64,000 nt of DNA from Nannochloris sp. 'desiccata'. Taxonomy: Eukaryota > Chlorophyta > Trebouxiophyceae > Chlorellales > Chlorellaceae. The notes beneath the pieces were generated by a model. It saw only the letters and a list, made by a program, of their open reading frames with translations. It searched no databases and had not been told where the DNA came from. The position numbers and the translations under genes were made by a program. The stretch spans positions 2,437,501 through 2,501,500 of the forward strand of contig JAGTXX020000006.1 of NCBI GenBank assembly GCA_019044685.2, in the 5' to 3' direction. Below are positions 32,283 through 42,329 of the stretch, piece after piece. Numbering within the stretch: position 1 is the stretch's first letter; every line of letters starts with the position of its first letter.

Positions 32283-33731
32283 ATGTTGACATTAAAAATT
32301 CACATCACCCCTAAAGGCTGGATTAAGCCTCCTTCCCGAGCAAGATGTATTGCTCAAGCATCCTCGAATGCAGCCTCGCCAGTTACCCATCCCTTAAGCT
32401 TACTTCAATGGCTGGTGACGACCCAAGGTGCATCACCGTTAGATCTCAAAGTTGAGAGAACATTCCGGGGCGAAGATCTAGGATATGGTCTTATTGCAAC
32501 CCAAGAAATAAACCCCGAAGACACTATTCTCTCCGTGCCGCTCTCCTCTGCCCTCACTTCCGAAGGCGCATCCGAAACGGAATGGTCCATTCACATGGCA
32601 GAAAATATCTTACGCGTTATCAAACACGGTGAAAACACGCCTTGGTTAGACTCCTTGCCCAAAAATATTAATTTACCTTGGCTGTACTGGTCGTCAGAAG
32701 AAGTAGCTGAATTTCAAGAACTTGATACAATAAATGAAGCGTATAACCTACGCACGGTGTTCGATACAGCTGTACAAAGGCTTTGCAGCGGCGGTAATGG
32801 GAACGGCAACACTGCTCAATATAGACCTGCAGAGGTAGCGTATGCTCTCTCGCTCGTCCACTCTCGATCTTTCCTAAGCTCTGGTGTTCACGTGTGGGTC
32901 CCTGGTGTTGACCTTTGCAACCATAATGGGGAGAAGGCCAATGCAACTGTGCGGTGTATACATAACCCAGATGTCTGTCAAGGTTCTGCCGCAACCGAAG
33001 AGATCGCTCCACCGCAGGTGAACAGCACCCCCCGCCCTTCGATATTTGAACTTGTTGCCGGGGAGCAAGGCATTCAAAAAGGAGAGGAAGTGACAATTAG
33101 TTATGGAAAATGGCCAAACGACGTGTTTCTACTATTATTTGGGTTTATTCCGAAAGGAAATGAGTACGATGGCCTTGTTTTATTTCAAAATTTGGATGAG
33201 ATTGTTGAATTTATTGCAGGCGTCATCGCTCAGGGTACTGGGGTTGAAGCGGAATCGATTGATCCAATAAAAGATACAGACTCTAGAAAACAGTGGTATA
33301 CTGAATTATCCAAAGAACTTAGTGCAGGAGGAGAAGAAGAAGAAGGGGCAGTGAGTGTGGATATAGAAAATGATTACACAAGAATGGTACTTACGCCATC
33401 TGGTATCGATTACCGTCTTCTAGAAGGTGTTGGTGCCTGTTTAAAACTCTTTGTAGCTAGTACGTTGGCTTCTGGGGCATTTCACGATGTTGAAAGTTGT
33501 GATGCGCACAAAATTGAAAAGAATGAGGAGTTTCTACAGGCTTTAAACGTGCCGATTTTGATTGCCACGAGGTGTCAACAAGTGTTGGCCGGCTTTTCGA
33601 CAAGTTTGGAAGATGATGAAAAGGCTGTTGAGACCACTCGTGGGAATTATAAAACAGCATTAGAGTATAGAATCGGGAAGAAGAGGATATTGCATTCTGC
33701 TTTGGCCCATTTTAGATTACAGTCGGAATAA
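32283..33731 (+). CDS. SET-domain lysine methyltransferase, Rubisco-LSMT/SETD3-6 class
   Basis: Single exon of 482 residues. The split SET domain is seen as GYGLIATQEINPEDTILSVP (SAM-binding start), an inserted helical region, then VPGVDLCNHN (N-H-x catalytic fold core, as DxxNH in LSMT) and GEEVTISYGKWPNDVFLLLFGF with the active-site Tyr. A C-terminal helical Rubisco-LSMT substrate-binding region follows. These enzymes methylate lysine (or His in SETD3) of non-histone proteins; in plants plastid members act on Rubisco or aldolases. The N-terminus KIHITPKGWIKPPSRARCIAQASSNAAS could be a transit peptide. The last 20 codons and part of the 3' flank are duplicated about 1.25 kb away (34917-35026). 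Confidence 0.88.
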   Translation: MLTLKIHITPKGWIKPPSRARCIAQASSNAASPVTHPLSLLQWLVTTQGASPLDLKVERTFRGEDLGYGLIATQEINPEDTILSVPLSSALTSEGASETEWSIHMAENILRVIKHGENTPWLDSLPKNINLPWLYWSSEEVAEFQELDTINEAYNLRTVFDTAVQRLCSGGNGNGNTAQYRPAEVAYALSLVHSRSFLSSGVHVWVPGVDLCNHNGEKANATVRCIHNPDVCQGSAATEEIAPPQVNSTPRPSIFELVAGEQGIQKGEEVTISYGKWPNDVFLLLFGFIPKGNEYDGLVLFQNLDEIVEFIAGVIAQGTGVEAESIDPIKDTDSRKQWYTELSKELSAGGEEEEGAVSVDIENDYTRMVLTPSGIDYRLLEGVGACLKLFVASTLASGAFHDVESCDAHKIEKNEEFLQALNVPILIATRCQQVLAGFSTSLEDDEKAVETTRGNYKTALEYRIGKKRILHSALAHFRLQSE

Positions 33732-33773
33732 ATAAATCAACGAGCATCTCTTTGCCCTTTGCTCGTTTACAGG
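33667..33773 (+). repeat. Duplicated 3' end of the SET gene, source copy
   Basis: 33667-33734 (final 20 codons plus stop) matches 34917-34984 in direct orientation at about 84 percent. The next 40 nt (about 33734-33773) match 34987-35026 in inverted orientation at about 90 percent. See the partner entry. Confidence 0.85.
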
Positions 33774-33999
33774 TTATGAAAATTCATCCCACACCTGTCT
33801 TCTGTTGTAATTTACTAATATTCGCAACATTGCTCAAACATCTTCTCTACATATACATATCAAGAACGCCAGATTGAATGAAATAAATGGAATAAACTAG
33901 ATGATAAATAGAAGCACCAGCGTACATATCAAAATCTTCATTTTCTGAAAATTAAAAACGGGTTTTGCAGGAACGACGGAACAGGCAAGGGGGGTTTTC

Positions 34000-34764
34000 T
34001 TAAATGCAATCCGGCCCAGAGCATAAACATGTTTTGGGATCTTGTACACAGTTACAGCTCGGAACAAACGGATCAACCAAGAGACATGCACAGAGAAGTT
34101 GACAATTACAGGGTTCTCCTCGCTGCCGCCACCGCCGCCGCCGCCACGGCTGCCGCCACGGCTGCCACCGCGTCCTAAGAGTTCCCTGAAGCCGTCGACG
34201 TCGCCAGGCTGTACGTTGGAAATTTCAGCACCGTTGAGAGCACGGCGGGGGATAAAGCTGGTCTTAGCTGCAATAAAATAAGTCAAAAAGGAAGAAAAAA
34301 GGTTTAAACATGTAAGCTAGTCCCATAGAATGTGAAGAAACAAGGAGAATTATTTTGTTCACGTGATGTCTTTTGGGGAGCCTTGGAGCCCAAGCACCCA
34401 ATGAATTCCATGCATATGATAGAAAACACCCAATCAAGCATAGAAGCGCTAGAAATTGCCTTAGAGTGACTTATAGACGTGAAAACAGGATGTATTCGCT
34501 TTGGAACTTGACTTTTACCAATATATTCGAGTATTATTTTCAGAAATCACGCGTCTTTTAAATCATTCCATAGCTCTTCGGAAGAAATGGGATTTGAACC
34601 CATGGTACATAAAATGTACGCTGATTTAGCAAACCAGTGCCTTAAACCACTCAGCCATTCTTCCAGCGTATTATCATACTGAGTGAATTACTCAACGTAC
34701 CTCCAACAGCACTCAAGAAGAGTAAGATAGCCACAAGGGCGATTAATGCGTTGAAACGAGCCAT
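34000..34764 (-). CDS. Small secreted Gly/Cys-rich protein with apparent frame break
   Basis: Exons 34701-34764 and 34000-34267 on the minus strand, phase 1, separated by a 433-nt intron that holds a tRNA gene. Exon 1 codes a signal peptide (MARFNALIALVAILLFLSAVG). Exon 2 opens in frame with AKTSFIPRRALNG.. and a GSRGG-type glycine tract, then the spliced frame runs into sequence with no clear character. One base away, from about 34110 to the TAA at 34000-34002, another frame codes nine cysteines in about 35 residues (CNC, CAC, CNC, CLC, then C-I-stop). The switch falls at a CCC run right after S-E-E-N: one missing C would restore continuity. This is either a sequence error or a real frameshift allele. 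Without correction, the spliced frame instead continues to a TAG at 33899-33901. Family unknown; likely a disulfide-rich wall protein. Confidence 0.6.
34580..34664 (-). tRNA. tRNA-Ser (anticodon GCU)
   Basis: 85 nt, no intron. The 7-bp acceptor stem is perfect (GGAAGAA / TTCTTCC), the anticodon stem CTGGT/ATCAG holds the loop TTGCTAA with anticodon GCU, the long variable arm GTACAT-TTT-ATGTAC is a class II feature typical of serine, and the T arm is ATGGG-TTCAAAT-CCCAT. CCA is not encoded. It lies wholly inside the intron of a secreted-protein gene, on the same strand. The first run of four T on the RNA-like strand is about 95 nt downstream (opposite 34482-34485), farther than usual for Pol III termination. 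Confidence 0.97.
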
Positions 34765-35361
34765 TTTGTAGCACAAGACGTAGAACAAGGTTCAGATATA
34801 ATGAATAATACATACAAATGCAAATGAGGGCCCCTTTTATGGCCTTTTTCATCTCCTAGGCAGCTTCCACTCAAAGTTGCGCCCGTGCAGTACCCAGGTT
34901 GACTAGACCCCTCTCCATAGAATTGGCAAAAAGAGGATATTGCATTCTGCGCTGGCTCATTTTAATTTACAAACAGAATAAATGAAGTCTGTAAACGAAC
35001 AAAAGGCAATGAGATGCTGGTTAATTGATTGCGTTAAATGCACATGGGTTTAATACGCATATATATCAGTTATGATGGGGTGGGGAACGTTCCTTTTGTA
35101 GTATCATGATGGAAATAGCAAAAATTAATATTCAAAATAAAAGGAATCAAAGAATAAAGAAAGGCGATGGGAATACTAGCTATGGAAAAAAACAGGGGTG
35201 CGTTGTCAGGTGAGACAGAAAGATACAGATATGAGACCTATAGAAACGCGTACTGAGAGCACACTGTCTGACTCTCGATGTTATAAACGGTATTAATGTG
35301 GGCTATTAGCAGTACTTGCCCTTGAGTAAAACTTGAATAGTCAATTAAACTTGTATTAATC
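34765..35361. other. Intergenic with duplicated SET-gene fragment
   Basis: 597 nt. The first 150 nt are upstream of the secreted-protein gene, followed by the duplicated SET 3' end (34917-35026). Nothing else recognised. Confidence 0.45.
34917..35026 (+). pseudogene. Orphan 3' end of a SET-gene paralogue, flank inverted
   Basis: 34917-34984 encodes the last 20 residues of the SET protein (RIGKKRILHSALAHF then NLQTE-stop in place of RLQSE-stop). Of the base differences within these codons, most are synonymous, which suggests descent from a once-functional paralogue. The following segment (about 34987-35026) is the reverse complement of the source gene's 3' flank. No upstream SET coding is present, so this is a truncated, rearranged fragment. 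Confidence 0.8.
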
Positions 35362-36597
35362 TCATGCTTTTGCCAAGGCAGGTAATCCGACAGCACAGCG
35401 CTCTTCATCTAAAGCCTCCTGTCCAGCAGCATACGCTTTCTTCGCTTTATCAAATACGGTTAATTTGACACCTTTATTCGGTAAATTCTTAATAGCATTA
35501 GGTAAGAATCCACGGTACATGCCTTTAATTCCATCATTTAGTAAAATGCTTCTAATTGCCTCTCTGGCCGGCAAAGCGGTGGCTGAGACTAATTGAATAC
35601 GACGGCGAATTGTATCGAGTGGATAGCAACTGACAGTAGCAATTAATGCAGAAGAGAATCCCCGAGCAAAGGAAGGCATTTCTTTAGGTAGTAAATCATA
35701 GCACGACAGCTCCAAGGCCATATAAGGCGCAATTCCAAACATGGAGGCGCCGAGACCTCGGTAGAAGGCCGGAAGACCACCTTCGCGAGCTAATGCACGG
35801 ACTGCTGCAGCCAAGTTGTGGCAATTGGGGTCCACTGCGAGACGGAGACGCAGCGTATCTAAAGGATGAGTCAACTGCAAAGGTTAAAAGAAAAGCAGGA
35901 AAAAATAACAATAGTAAAAAGTTTGCACAAGGAAAATGGATCATAGTAGTGATAACTTTTTTATTCTTTTTGTCAACATAGTATCCCATTTTCTTACCAA
36001 AGTGGCAGTCATGCCTGCAGCAGCACCTGCCATGAGCCGTTTCTGCACTGACAAATCCCCTTTTTCATCAGCAAAGGCTTGCTTAAACACTTCATAAGAA
36101 TAGAGTTGAGCAGCAGAGTAAGGAACGACACGAAGAACTTGAGGTAAATTTCCCTTCCAATAGCCTGCAAGACCCTCCTGTTTGCCTACTGCAATGAGAG
36201 ATTGGATCAAACTGCCTTTTCTAGCAGCCTGTCCAATGAGTCCACTTTCAAAACCACCTTTAACTTGCAAAAGAATTTTTACTCTGTCCAGCGGGGCTGT
36301 GATTGTTTTAGCAATGGCGCCAGACATAGCGCCAGCAGAGAATAAGACCAGTGGGCGAGGGAGTAAACCAAAGAGAGCAATTGGACGATTCGTGGCTAGA
36401 GCAACGATGTTCAATTTGGGCGTAGTGCTAGCAGCTCCAACCTCAAATATTTGATTTGGAGGAACATCTCTGCATGGTTTAGTAGTAAGTCTCTTGTGCT
36501 TCCGTGGAGGGAGATTTATAGCAATCGATGCAAATTCCATTTTTTGCATATGCTGTTCAGCGGATTTTAGCGCCTTCTTGTCGCCGCCGAACCCCAT
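35362..36597 (-). CDS. Plastid ADP/ATP-PAPS carrier, TAAC/PAPST1 type
   Basis: Exons 35998-36597 and 35362-35874 on the minus strand (phase 0) give 370 residues. SLC25 carrier with signatures TAPLDRVKILLQ, THPLDTLRLRLA (spanning the intron junction) and CYPLDTIRRRIQ. The blocks EGLAGYWKGNLPQVLRVVPYSAAQLYSYE, MAGAAAGMTATL and RGFLPNAIKNLPNKGVKLTVFD closely follow plant TAAC/PAPST1, an envelope/thylakoid carrier that exchanges PAPS, ATP and ADP for sulfation metabolism and thylakoid ATP supply. The N-terminal 90 residues precede the first helix and include a basic stretch compatible with a transit peptide. The final 20 residues are a hydrophilic tail. Carrier identity is certain; subtype is strong by block similarity. 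Confidence 0.9.
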
Positions 36598-36976
36598 TTC
36601 AACTTTAACTTGTTAAAGTTGAAATCTAAATTGAAACAGGTCCTGGCGATATTTGGACAATGCCTGTAGGAGTGTGCCGGGTAGAAGAAGTTAGTTATAG
36701 ATCGAATTGACGATTTTCAGCATTGTATGCTACGTTATCTCCAATTTAACTTTTTGGCTGGCTCATTATTTTTCTACCAATTAATTCAATTGAATTCAAC
36801 TTGTTGTCTTCTGTTGACATTTATTAAAATTTCTCGTTTAAAAAATCATATGGTAATATTCAGAATATTTTATACATCTCGAAAACAAGGACGCAACCCG
36901 ACGAGAGCATCTCCAGCTATCTCTTACCGTTAAATTCTTGAATTCTCAATTGTCAGGAAAACCTAGTGCTTTTAAA
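36598..36976. promoter_or_regulatory. Divergent intergenic region (carrier / EB1)
   Basis: 379 nt between two divergent start codons, so it should hold both promoters. AT-rich; no specific element placed. Confidence 0.4.
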
Positions 36977-38187
36977 ATGGCGACCCGCGGGATTATGGCA
37001 GATAATATGTTCATGGGGAAGTCAGCTTTGCTTGGATGGCTGAACAGTACCTTGATGCTCAAACTTGAGAAGATAGAGGATGTAAGTTGAAACACTCAGC
37101 TTCTTAACTAACTTTTATATTTACTTTAAGAGATTTCATTTTCATGCTTCAATCAAGCTCACGTATGTGGAAAAGAAGAGAATGCTAGAAAATAGATTTA
37201 TCCCTACTGACCCTCCATGTTGTTTCTATACATTATAACAATTGCAGACATGCACTGGAGCTGTGGCATGCCAGCTCATGGACTGCCTGCATCCTGGCAG
37301 TGTCAACATGAAAAAGGTAGACTTCAACGTGCGTTCTGACTACGAGTTTGTTGCCAACTACAAAGAGTTGCAGCAAGCTTTCAACAAGGTGAATGTAGAC
37401 CGCGCTTTTAACGTCAGCCAGCTTTCCAAAGGCAAACGTCAGGATAACAATGAATTCATGCAATTCATGAAGGGCTATTTTGATTCAGTGACTGGTGGGC
37501 AGGACGTGGCTGCAGATTACGATGCCGTAGGCCGTCGCAGTGTCTGCAAAACTGGAGACTGGAAGAAGTTCTCCTTGGGTGAAGGTGCTCCTCGCCCAGC
37601 TTCTTCCACCTCAAACAGCGATGCTGCTATTCCTGCCATCCGTCGTGCCGGTGGCCCTGCTCCTGTTGCCCCTCGCGGAGCTTCCACTGCTAAGGCCCCT
37701 CTCAGAGTCCCTGCTGCAGGTAGAAAAGCTGCTCCTGTCGTAAAAGAGGCAGCACCTGCTTCTGCAGAGCTTACGGCAAAGGTAGCCGAATTACAGGAAC
37801 ATATTACTGAACTCAAATTAAAGACCGAGGCGGCCGAAAGAGAAAGAGACTTCTATTTTGATAAACTGAGAGATATTGAGATCCTTTGCCAAGCCCCTGA
37901 ATTGGCAGATGTGCCGGTACGTTGTGATTCAAGCTACTGGTGTTGAAGCATATATGTTGATTCCATCTCAAACCTTGAAGTTTTTGTGCCTTAGTATTCT
38001 AAATTTATTTTCCGTGCAGGTGCTCAAGACCGTCGAAAAAGTGCTTTATGCCGCAGATACCGAAGAAGCCAAGGCAGCAATGATTGAAGCTCAGGAACAG
38101 TATGGAGCACAGCTTGTGGTGACTGAAAGCGAGGCTGAGGGCATGTCGATGACACCAGCTGCAGAGGCCGAGGTAGAGGCAGCCTAA
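36977..38187 (+). CDS. EB1: EB1 microtubule plus-end binding protein
   Basis: Exons 36977-37081, 37248-37916 and 38020-38187 (phase 0) give 313 residues. The N-terminal calponin-homology domain (LLGWLNSTLMLKLEKIEDTCTGAVACQLMD..HPGSVNMKKVDFNV.SDYEFVANYKELQQAF) binds the growing microtubule end. A Pro/Ala/Arg-rich linker follows, then the coiled coil and EB-homology motif (LQEHITELKLKTEAAERERDFYFDKLRDIEILCQ) that dimerises and recruits partners. The tail is Glu/Ala-rich and ends VEAA, lacking the animal C-terminal EEY/F motif for CAP-Gly proteins, as in plant EB1s. The exon 2/3 junction lies within the EBH region. Identification is secure. Confidence 0.95.
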
Positions 38188-38319
38188 AGGAGGGAAGTAT
38201 ATTTCTGTAGACGTTTTTATTTTCGTTTGTTTGTTCTTTCTGTTTGTACTTAGAGAGCAGCTCGCCATAAAAGATTACATCCAATTGTGTACATAATTAT
38301 TGATTGATTAAGGAGGATA

Positions 38320-38836
38320 TTACTCGCTTGATGGAAGGCTCTTTTCAAGATCCTTGAAGAGTTTCTGCAAAAGTACAAATGAATATTTTTTTTAGAGATG
38401 AGTGAAGCATTAAAAATAGGATTCAAACTAAGCAGTGAAAGCCTTCAAGAAACAATGTTCAAGAACACTACATTATACTCACTCCCTTGTTATTAGATTC
38501 CCACATAGAGTCGAGAGTGCCCGTGAGTGCCTGCAAATAATGAAAAAAATAGTGAGGGACGGGATGTGAGCGTCTTTGATTAACTGATTTACACCTTGCC
38601 AAAAAATACTACAGCTGAACACGGAAAACAGTTGTTCTTACCTTCTCGCCAACAAATGCTCCTGTAAGAATGAATGCGATGTAAACGCTGTTCCTGCGCA
38701 TAAACGTCTGCAAAAGGGAGGGTAAATGGTGACAAACTGAGCAAAAGTGCATTCTTCTGATCAGCAGTTTCGAGTATCCAACGCAGTTTAACAGCTGCAA
38801 TCGTGATCTTCTTACCTTGTAAAGGCCTTCCAACAT
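38320..38836 (-). CDS. QCR9: Cytochrome bc1 complex subunit 9 (QCR9/UQCR10)
   Basis: Four tiny exons on the minus strand, all phase 0: 38816-38836, 38642-38707, 38483-38530 and 38320-38364, giving 59 residues. The joined product reads MLEGLYK / TFMRRNSVYIAFILTGAFVGEK / ALTGTLDSMWESNNKG / KLFKDLEKSLPSSE, the typical QCR9 plan: short N-terminus, FxRRxS, one transmembrane helix with GAF.GE, then the D..W..NN.GK..KD motif. It is a single-pass inner-membrane subunit stabilising the Rieske protein and cytochrome c1 in complex III. No single frame covers more than one exon, so it is easily missed. All donors (GTAAGA, GTAAGA, GTGAGT) and acceptors (TTGCAG) are consistent. Confidence 0.92.
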
Positions 38837-39180
38837 CGCTATTGCTGCTTGCTAGAAAAGATTATAATCAACGCTTAATTTATGAGGAATAAGCAGCACT
38901 CTTGGCGTCGCTGGCTGTAAGTCCTAATTTATGTGCTGATCAAGTATTAATATGCTTGCAATTAACCGCCAAAGATGCCTTAGAAACCGAATACAAACCA
39001 TCAAAAGTATTCACCATTTCCACCCACAGCTTTTACTCTCATATCTAGCCCAATTTACCCTTATCGCGGTTATATTTTGGAAATTCTTCCTTGCAAATAG
39101 TAAAAAGTCATCAGAAGCCGGGAGGATAGCGCATTTGCACCCAAAGCTCAACAAGATCATAATTTGCCAAATTCCCAGCC
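38837..39180. other. Divergent intergenic region
   Basis: 344 nt between QCR9 and the Rossmann-fold gene, divergent. Short open frames here overlap the start of the next gene and are not called. Confidence 0.4.
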
Positions 39181-40279
39181 ATGGTTGTATTAGCCGCACA
39201 ATGCGGTTTAGCACAGCTACGGAATTCAACTCATAGAGTCTCTGAGAACTCCAGAAGATTGCCCTTTGGTAGCTTTGTTCACCTACCCCCCAAAAATGTG
39301 GTAGTTCGTCTTGGTCGGCAGAACCTCCGTCTCATGGCCAAAACTGACGACGATGAAGGAGGCAACCTCGGTGATGATATGCTTGATTTCTTATACGCCG
39401 GAAAAAAATTACGAAAATGGTAATAATACGGAATAATTAATACTAGGTGTCTGTTTTTCTCTACATCATTTTCTCTCCTGCCACCACTAAAATTGCCGAC
39501 CCCATCTTCTTGTCCCCTTTTTTTCTACCAGGTATGGCCAGGAAGGTCAGGTCTTACCAAAAGAGAACCAAAAGAAAGAATCAAGCGAACCTTCTCCTAG
39601 CAGCAACTCTACAGACAGCAGCCCCAAGGACACGATTTTAGTCCTAGAAGGAGATAGAAGCCCCATGGCGGAGCAAGTCTTACTTCAGCTTATTCTAGCA
39701 AGATCAAAAGTCAAAGCCCTTGTCCGGGATCAACAAACCGCACAAGCTGGATTTGGTCCTTATGTAGAATGCTTGGGTGGAAACACTGCAGATGGAGCTC
39801 TCGTTAGAAGAGCATGCCGAGGCATAAAAGCAATTATATTGTGCGGGGATGTATCAGCATCTGTACTTTCTTTAGCTGCCGAGTCAGGTGTGACCCACGT
39901 GGTATTGCTTTCCGCTGTTGGGGCCCCTCCTCGTGGTGGGTTTTCACTTTTCGGAGTTGGAGCGGAGATGGCGTTGCTAGAGAATGCGAAAAGAGAGGAG
40001 CTCGTCAAAAGGAGTGGGATGGCGTACACCATAATTAGAATAGAAAAATTAGTAGACACAGAAGGAGGGGTTTCTGAGCTGCAATTCCAAGCTGGGCAAG
40101 ATGGTTCTGGGGGTGTGATTAGTAGGGAAGATGCAGCGTTAGTACTAGCAAAAGCAGCAGAGAGGGATGCAGTGAGTTTGGGGTCTGTAGTATTGACGGT
40201 GGCGGCAGGGTCCGGCCAGCCGCCAGAGGATTGGCAACGCTTGTTTAAAGAACTCTGTGCGCAGCCTGCGTCTTCTTAG
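39181..40279 (+). CDS. Plastid atypical SDR / NAD(P)-binding-fold protein
   Basis: Exons 39181-39419 and 39532-40279 (phase 2, within RKW/YG) give 328 residues. The first 55 residues are a basic, acid-poor likely plastid transit peptide. The block GNLGDDMLDFLYAGKKLRKWYG is shared with a plant plastid family (I recall Arabidopsis At1g72640), followed by an NmrA/HCF-type Rossmann fold: DTILVLEGDRSPMAEQVLLQL, VKALVRD, VECLGGNTAD, IILCGD, THVVLLSAVGAPP, YTIIRIEKLVDTEGG, ISREDAALVLAKA. The dinucleotide loop normally GATG.IG is degenerate (EGDRSPM), so cofactor binding may be weak or lost, and no SDR YxxxK pair is clear. Related plastid proteins serve as assembly or regulatory factors of photosynthetic complexes. 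Function here is inferred only. Confidence 0.82.
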
Positions 40280-40482
40280 TATCTATGGTGTTGTAATATC
40301 TATTCTAATGGTATACATGGTAATTCAGTAAAATTATATAGCTCCAGGGACGAAAATGAGGTTTTTTAAACTTCCGCCGGCTGGAATCACGCATGCGCAA
40401 TTTTCCCCACAAACCCAAATTGGTTATTTCTGCCTAAAAACCGCCCCGACGTCATACCATATTCATTCAGTAGGTAACCACC

Positions 40483-41740
40483 ATGAAATATAGTGCTCTC
40501 TTGCTGCTGTTGGTGCTTGCCTTTGCGCATGCACAGGAAATACTTGATATTGCTGATGATGCGGGTAAGCCCCTCGTTTTTGCTTCGAGACTACGTTGAG
40601 CCCTTTATTAATAATAAAAGCCGATTTAAACCCGATCTTCCACAAAGAGGTCTTAAAAAATCGCCATTAAAACCTATTATTATTTTTTTTGCAGAAATTG
40701 AAGAATCAGGATGCGATCTTTCCCCATTAGAAGGCTACAACCTCGGGCTTGCTATTGCATCCATCTTCATCATCTTCGCCGCCTCCTTCGCCGGCGCTAT
40801 CCTCCCTGCCAGCCTCTCATTCTCCTCTAACGCTCTCCTTGTCAAGTCCGTAAAAACCCTCGCCTATGCCGGCGCTGGTGTACTCCTTGCAACTGGATTC
40901 ATGCATTTGCTCTTACCTGCGCAAGAAGCTCTTACTTCTGAATGCCTTTCTGAATCCTTTTTAAATTCTTATCCTAGCTATGCCTTCCTTCTCTGCGTTA
41001 TTTCCATCGCTTGTATGCAAGTCTTAGACTACTTTATCACTGTGAAGGTTGCAAAAAGAGCCCCTCCTTCTCTTGCTGGAGCAGAAGAATTAAATGAACG
41101 TGAAGAAGCAACAGCTGCAGCTGCTGCCATGGATGGTACGACAAAGGACGGCAGCAGTGAAGAAGATGCTGAAGCTGGCGCCTGCGTTGTCCATACTGTC
41201 TGCAAAGACAACGACTGTACCGGCCATACTCTCCTCTCCAACAACCCCACCACTTTAAAAGCACAAATATATGCAGTATTCCTCTCTGAAGCCTCCATTT
41301 CAGTCCACTCTGTCCTTATTGGACTTGCTCTGGGGATCACTACCGGGGACGAAATAGTCCCATTATTAATCGCTTTAACTTTCCACCAATTTTTAGAAGG
41401 GGTTGCTATCGGAACTTCTGCTGTCTACGCGGGTATGAAAACACGTACTGTTGCGATTCTAGCCCTGGTTTTTGCGCTTACCACTCCTGTTGGTATCGCT
41501 ATCGGAATTGGAGTTCGTTATTCGTTTAATGAGAACAACCCAACCGCTCTATATACGCAAGGAGTCTTAGATGCTATCTGTGCTGGTTTGTTGATTTTCT
41601 TAGCTCTTGGAGATCATGTGAATGCTATGAAAAGTCAGGCACACTGGTTGAAAGAAGAAGGGGCAGCGACGCATGGTGCATGCATTGGTGCATTCTTGGT
41701 GGGCGTGGCAGTTATGTGTGCTCTTGCCGTTTGGGTGTAA
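40483..41740 (+). CDS. ZIP-family zinc/iron transporter
   Basis: Exons 40483-40564 and 40695-41740 (phase 1) give 375 residues. A signal peptide (MKYSALLLLLVLAFAHAQ) precedes an extracellular stretch with one Cys, then eight transmembrane helices. The ZIP signature is clear: helix IV SVHSVLIGLALG and helix V ALTFHQFLEGVAIG, with the metal-binding His and Glu residues. Helices I-III contain LGLAIASIFIIFAASFAGAILP and LAYAGAGVLLATGFMHLLLPA. The III-IV loop, normally His-rich, is here acidic with several Cys/His (CVVHTVCKDNDCTGHT), which may be a metal sensor. Transports divalent metal into the cytosol. Exon 1 codes only the signal peptide and the start of the mature N-terminus. Confidence 0.95.
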
Positions 41741-42329
41741 GGAAGACGAAACTACCCCACCTTGAAGTTACACAGTCAACTCTTGATTCTTGCATCCTGC
41801 AGTGTACCACTAAGAGGATTAACAAAAAAATAAAAATAAAAAATAAGACGCTAAATGCTGCAACTACCGCAAAAGACAGGTGGTATTTAATATCATAAAT
41901 TAGTGTCTGTTTATTTATTATTTCTATTGAAAGGTCTCAAAACTAGATTCCATGACAATCTTTCTTTCCTGAAAGGGATTCTATACCCCTTTTCGTTTTT
42001 TTTTCCTTTGTTAAAATGGAATAGCAGCGGTGGCGCCCAATAAAAACTTAATCTGTTGAAACTCTATTATCTTTGCCCTCTAATCTGTAATTAGGTTAAA
42101 ACCATCAGGAAAGCCAATAAGATGCGTTGGTATCTATGCATAGTATTCCTTTATTTTAAATTTAGACAGTCCAGGATAAATTCAAAACAAAAGAAAAAAA
42201 GGAGAGGGTGGGTTTCATTTCATCATCATTCAGTCTCATTCATCATTCATCATAATAAACTCATTGACCATTATCATTATCATCATTTTTTCATCATCAT
42301 TCATAGAACAGCACCATTGTTCTATTCAC
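41741..42329. other. Convergent intergenic region with TCA-type microsatellite
   Basis: 589 nt between convergent genes; 42221-42304 is an imperfect CAT/ATT repeat. The upstream part is A-rich. No gene seen. Confidence 0.45.
42221..42304. repeat. Imperfect (TCA)n microsatellite
   Basis: Interrupted CATCATCATT and ATTATCATTATCATC units immediately after the Kelch gene stop. Short open frames through it are artefacts of the repeat. Confidence 0.8.

Noticed and set aside
33899..33999. Extension of the Gly-rich secreted protein to the stop at 33899 with a hydrophobic end
   Set aside because: It is the frame that reads through the region where the shifted frame codes nine cysteines; the Cys-rich reading is the more informative one, though the raw spliced frame does continue there.
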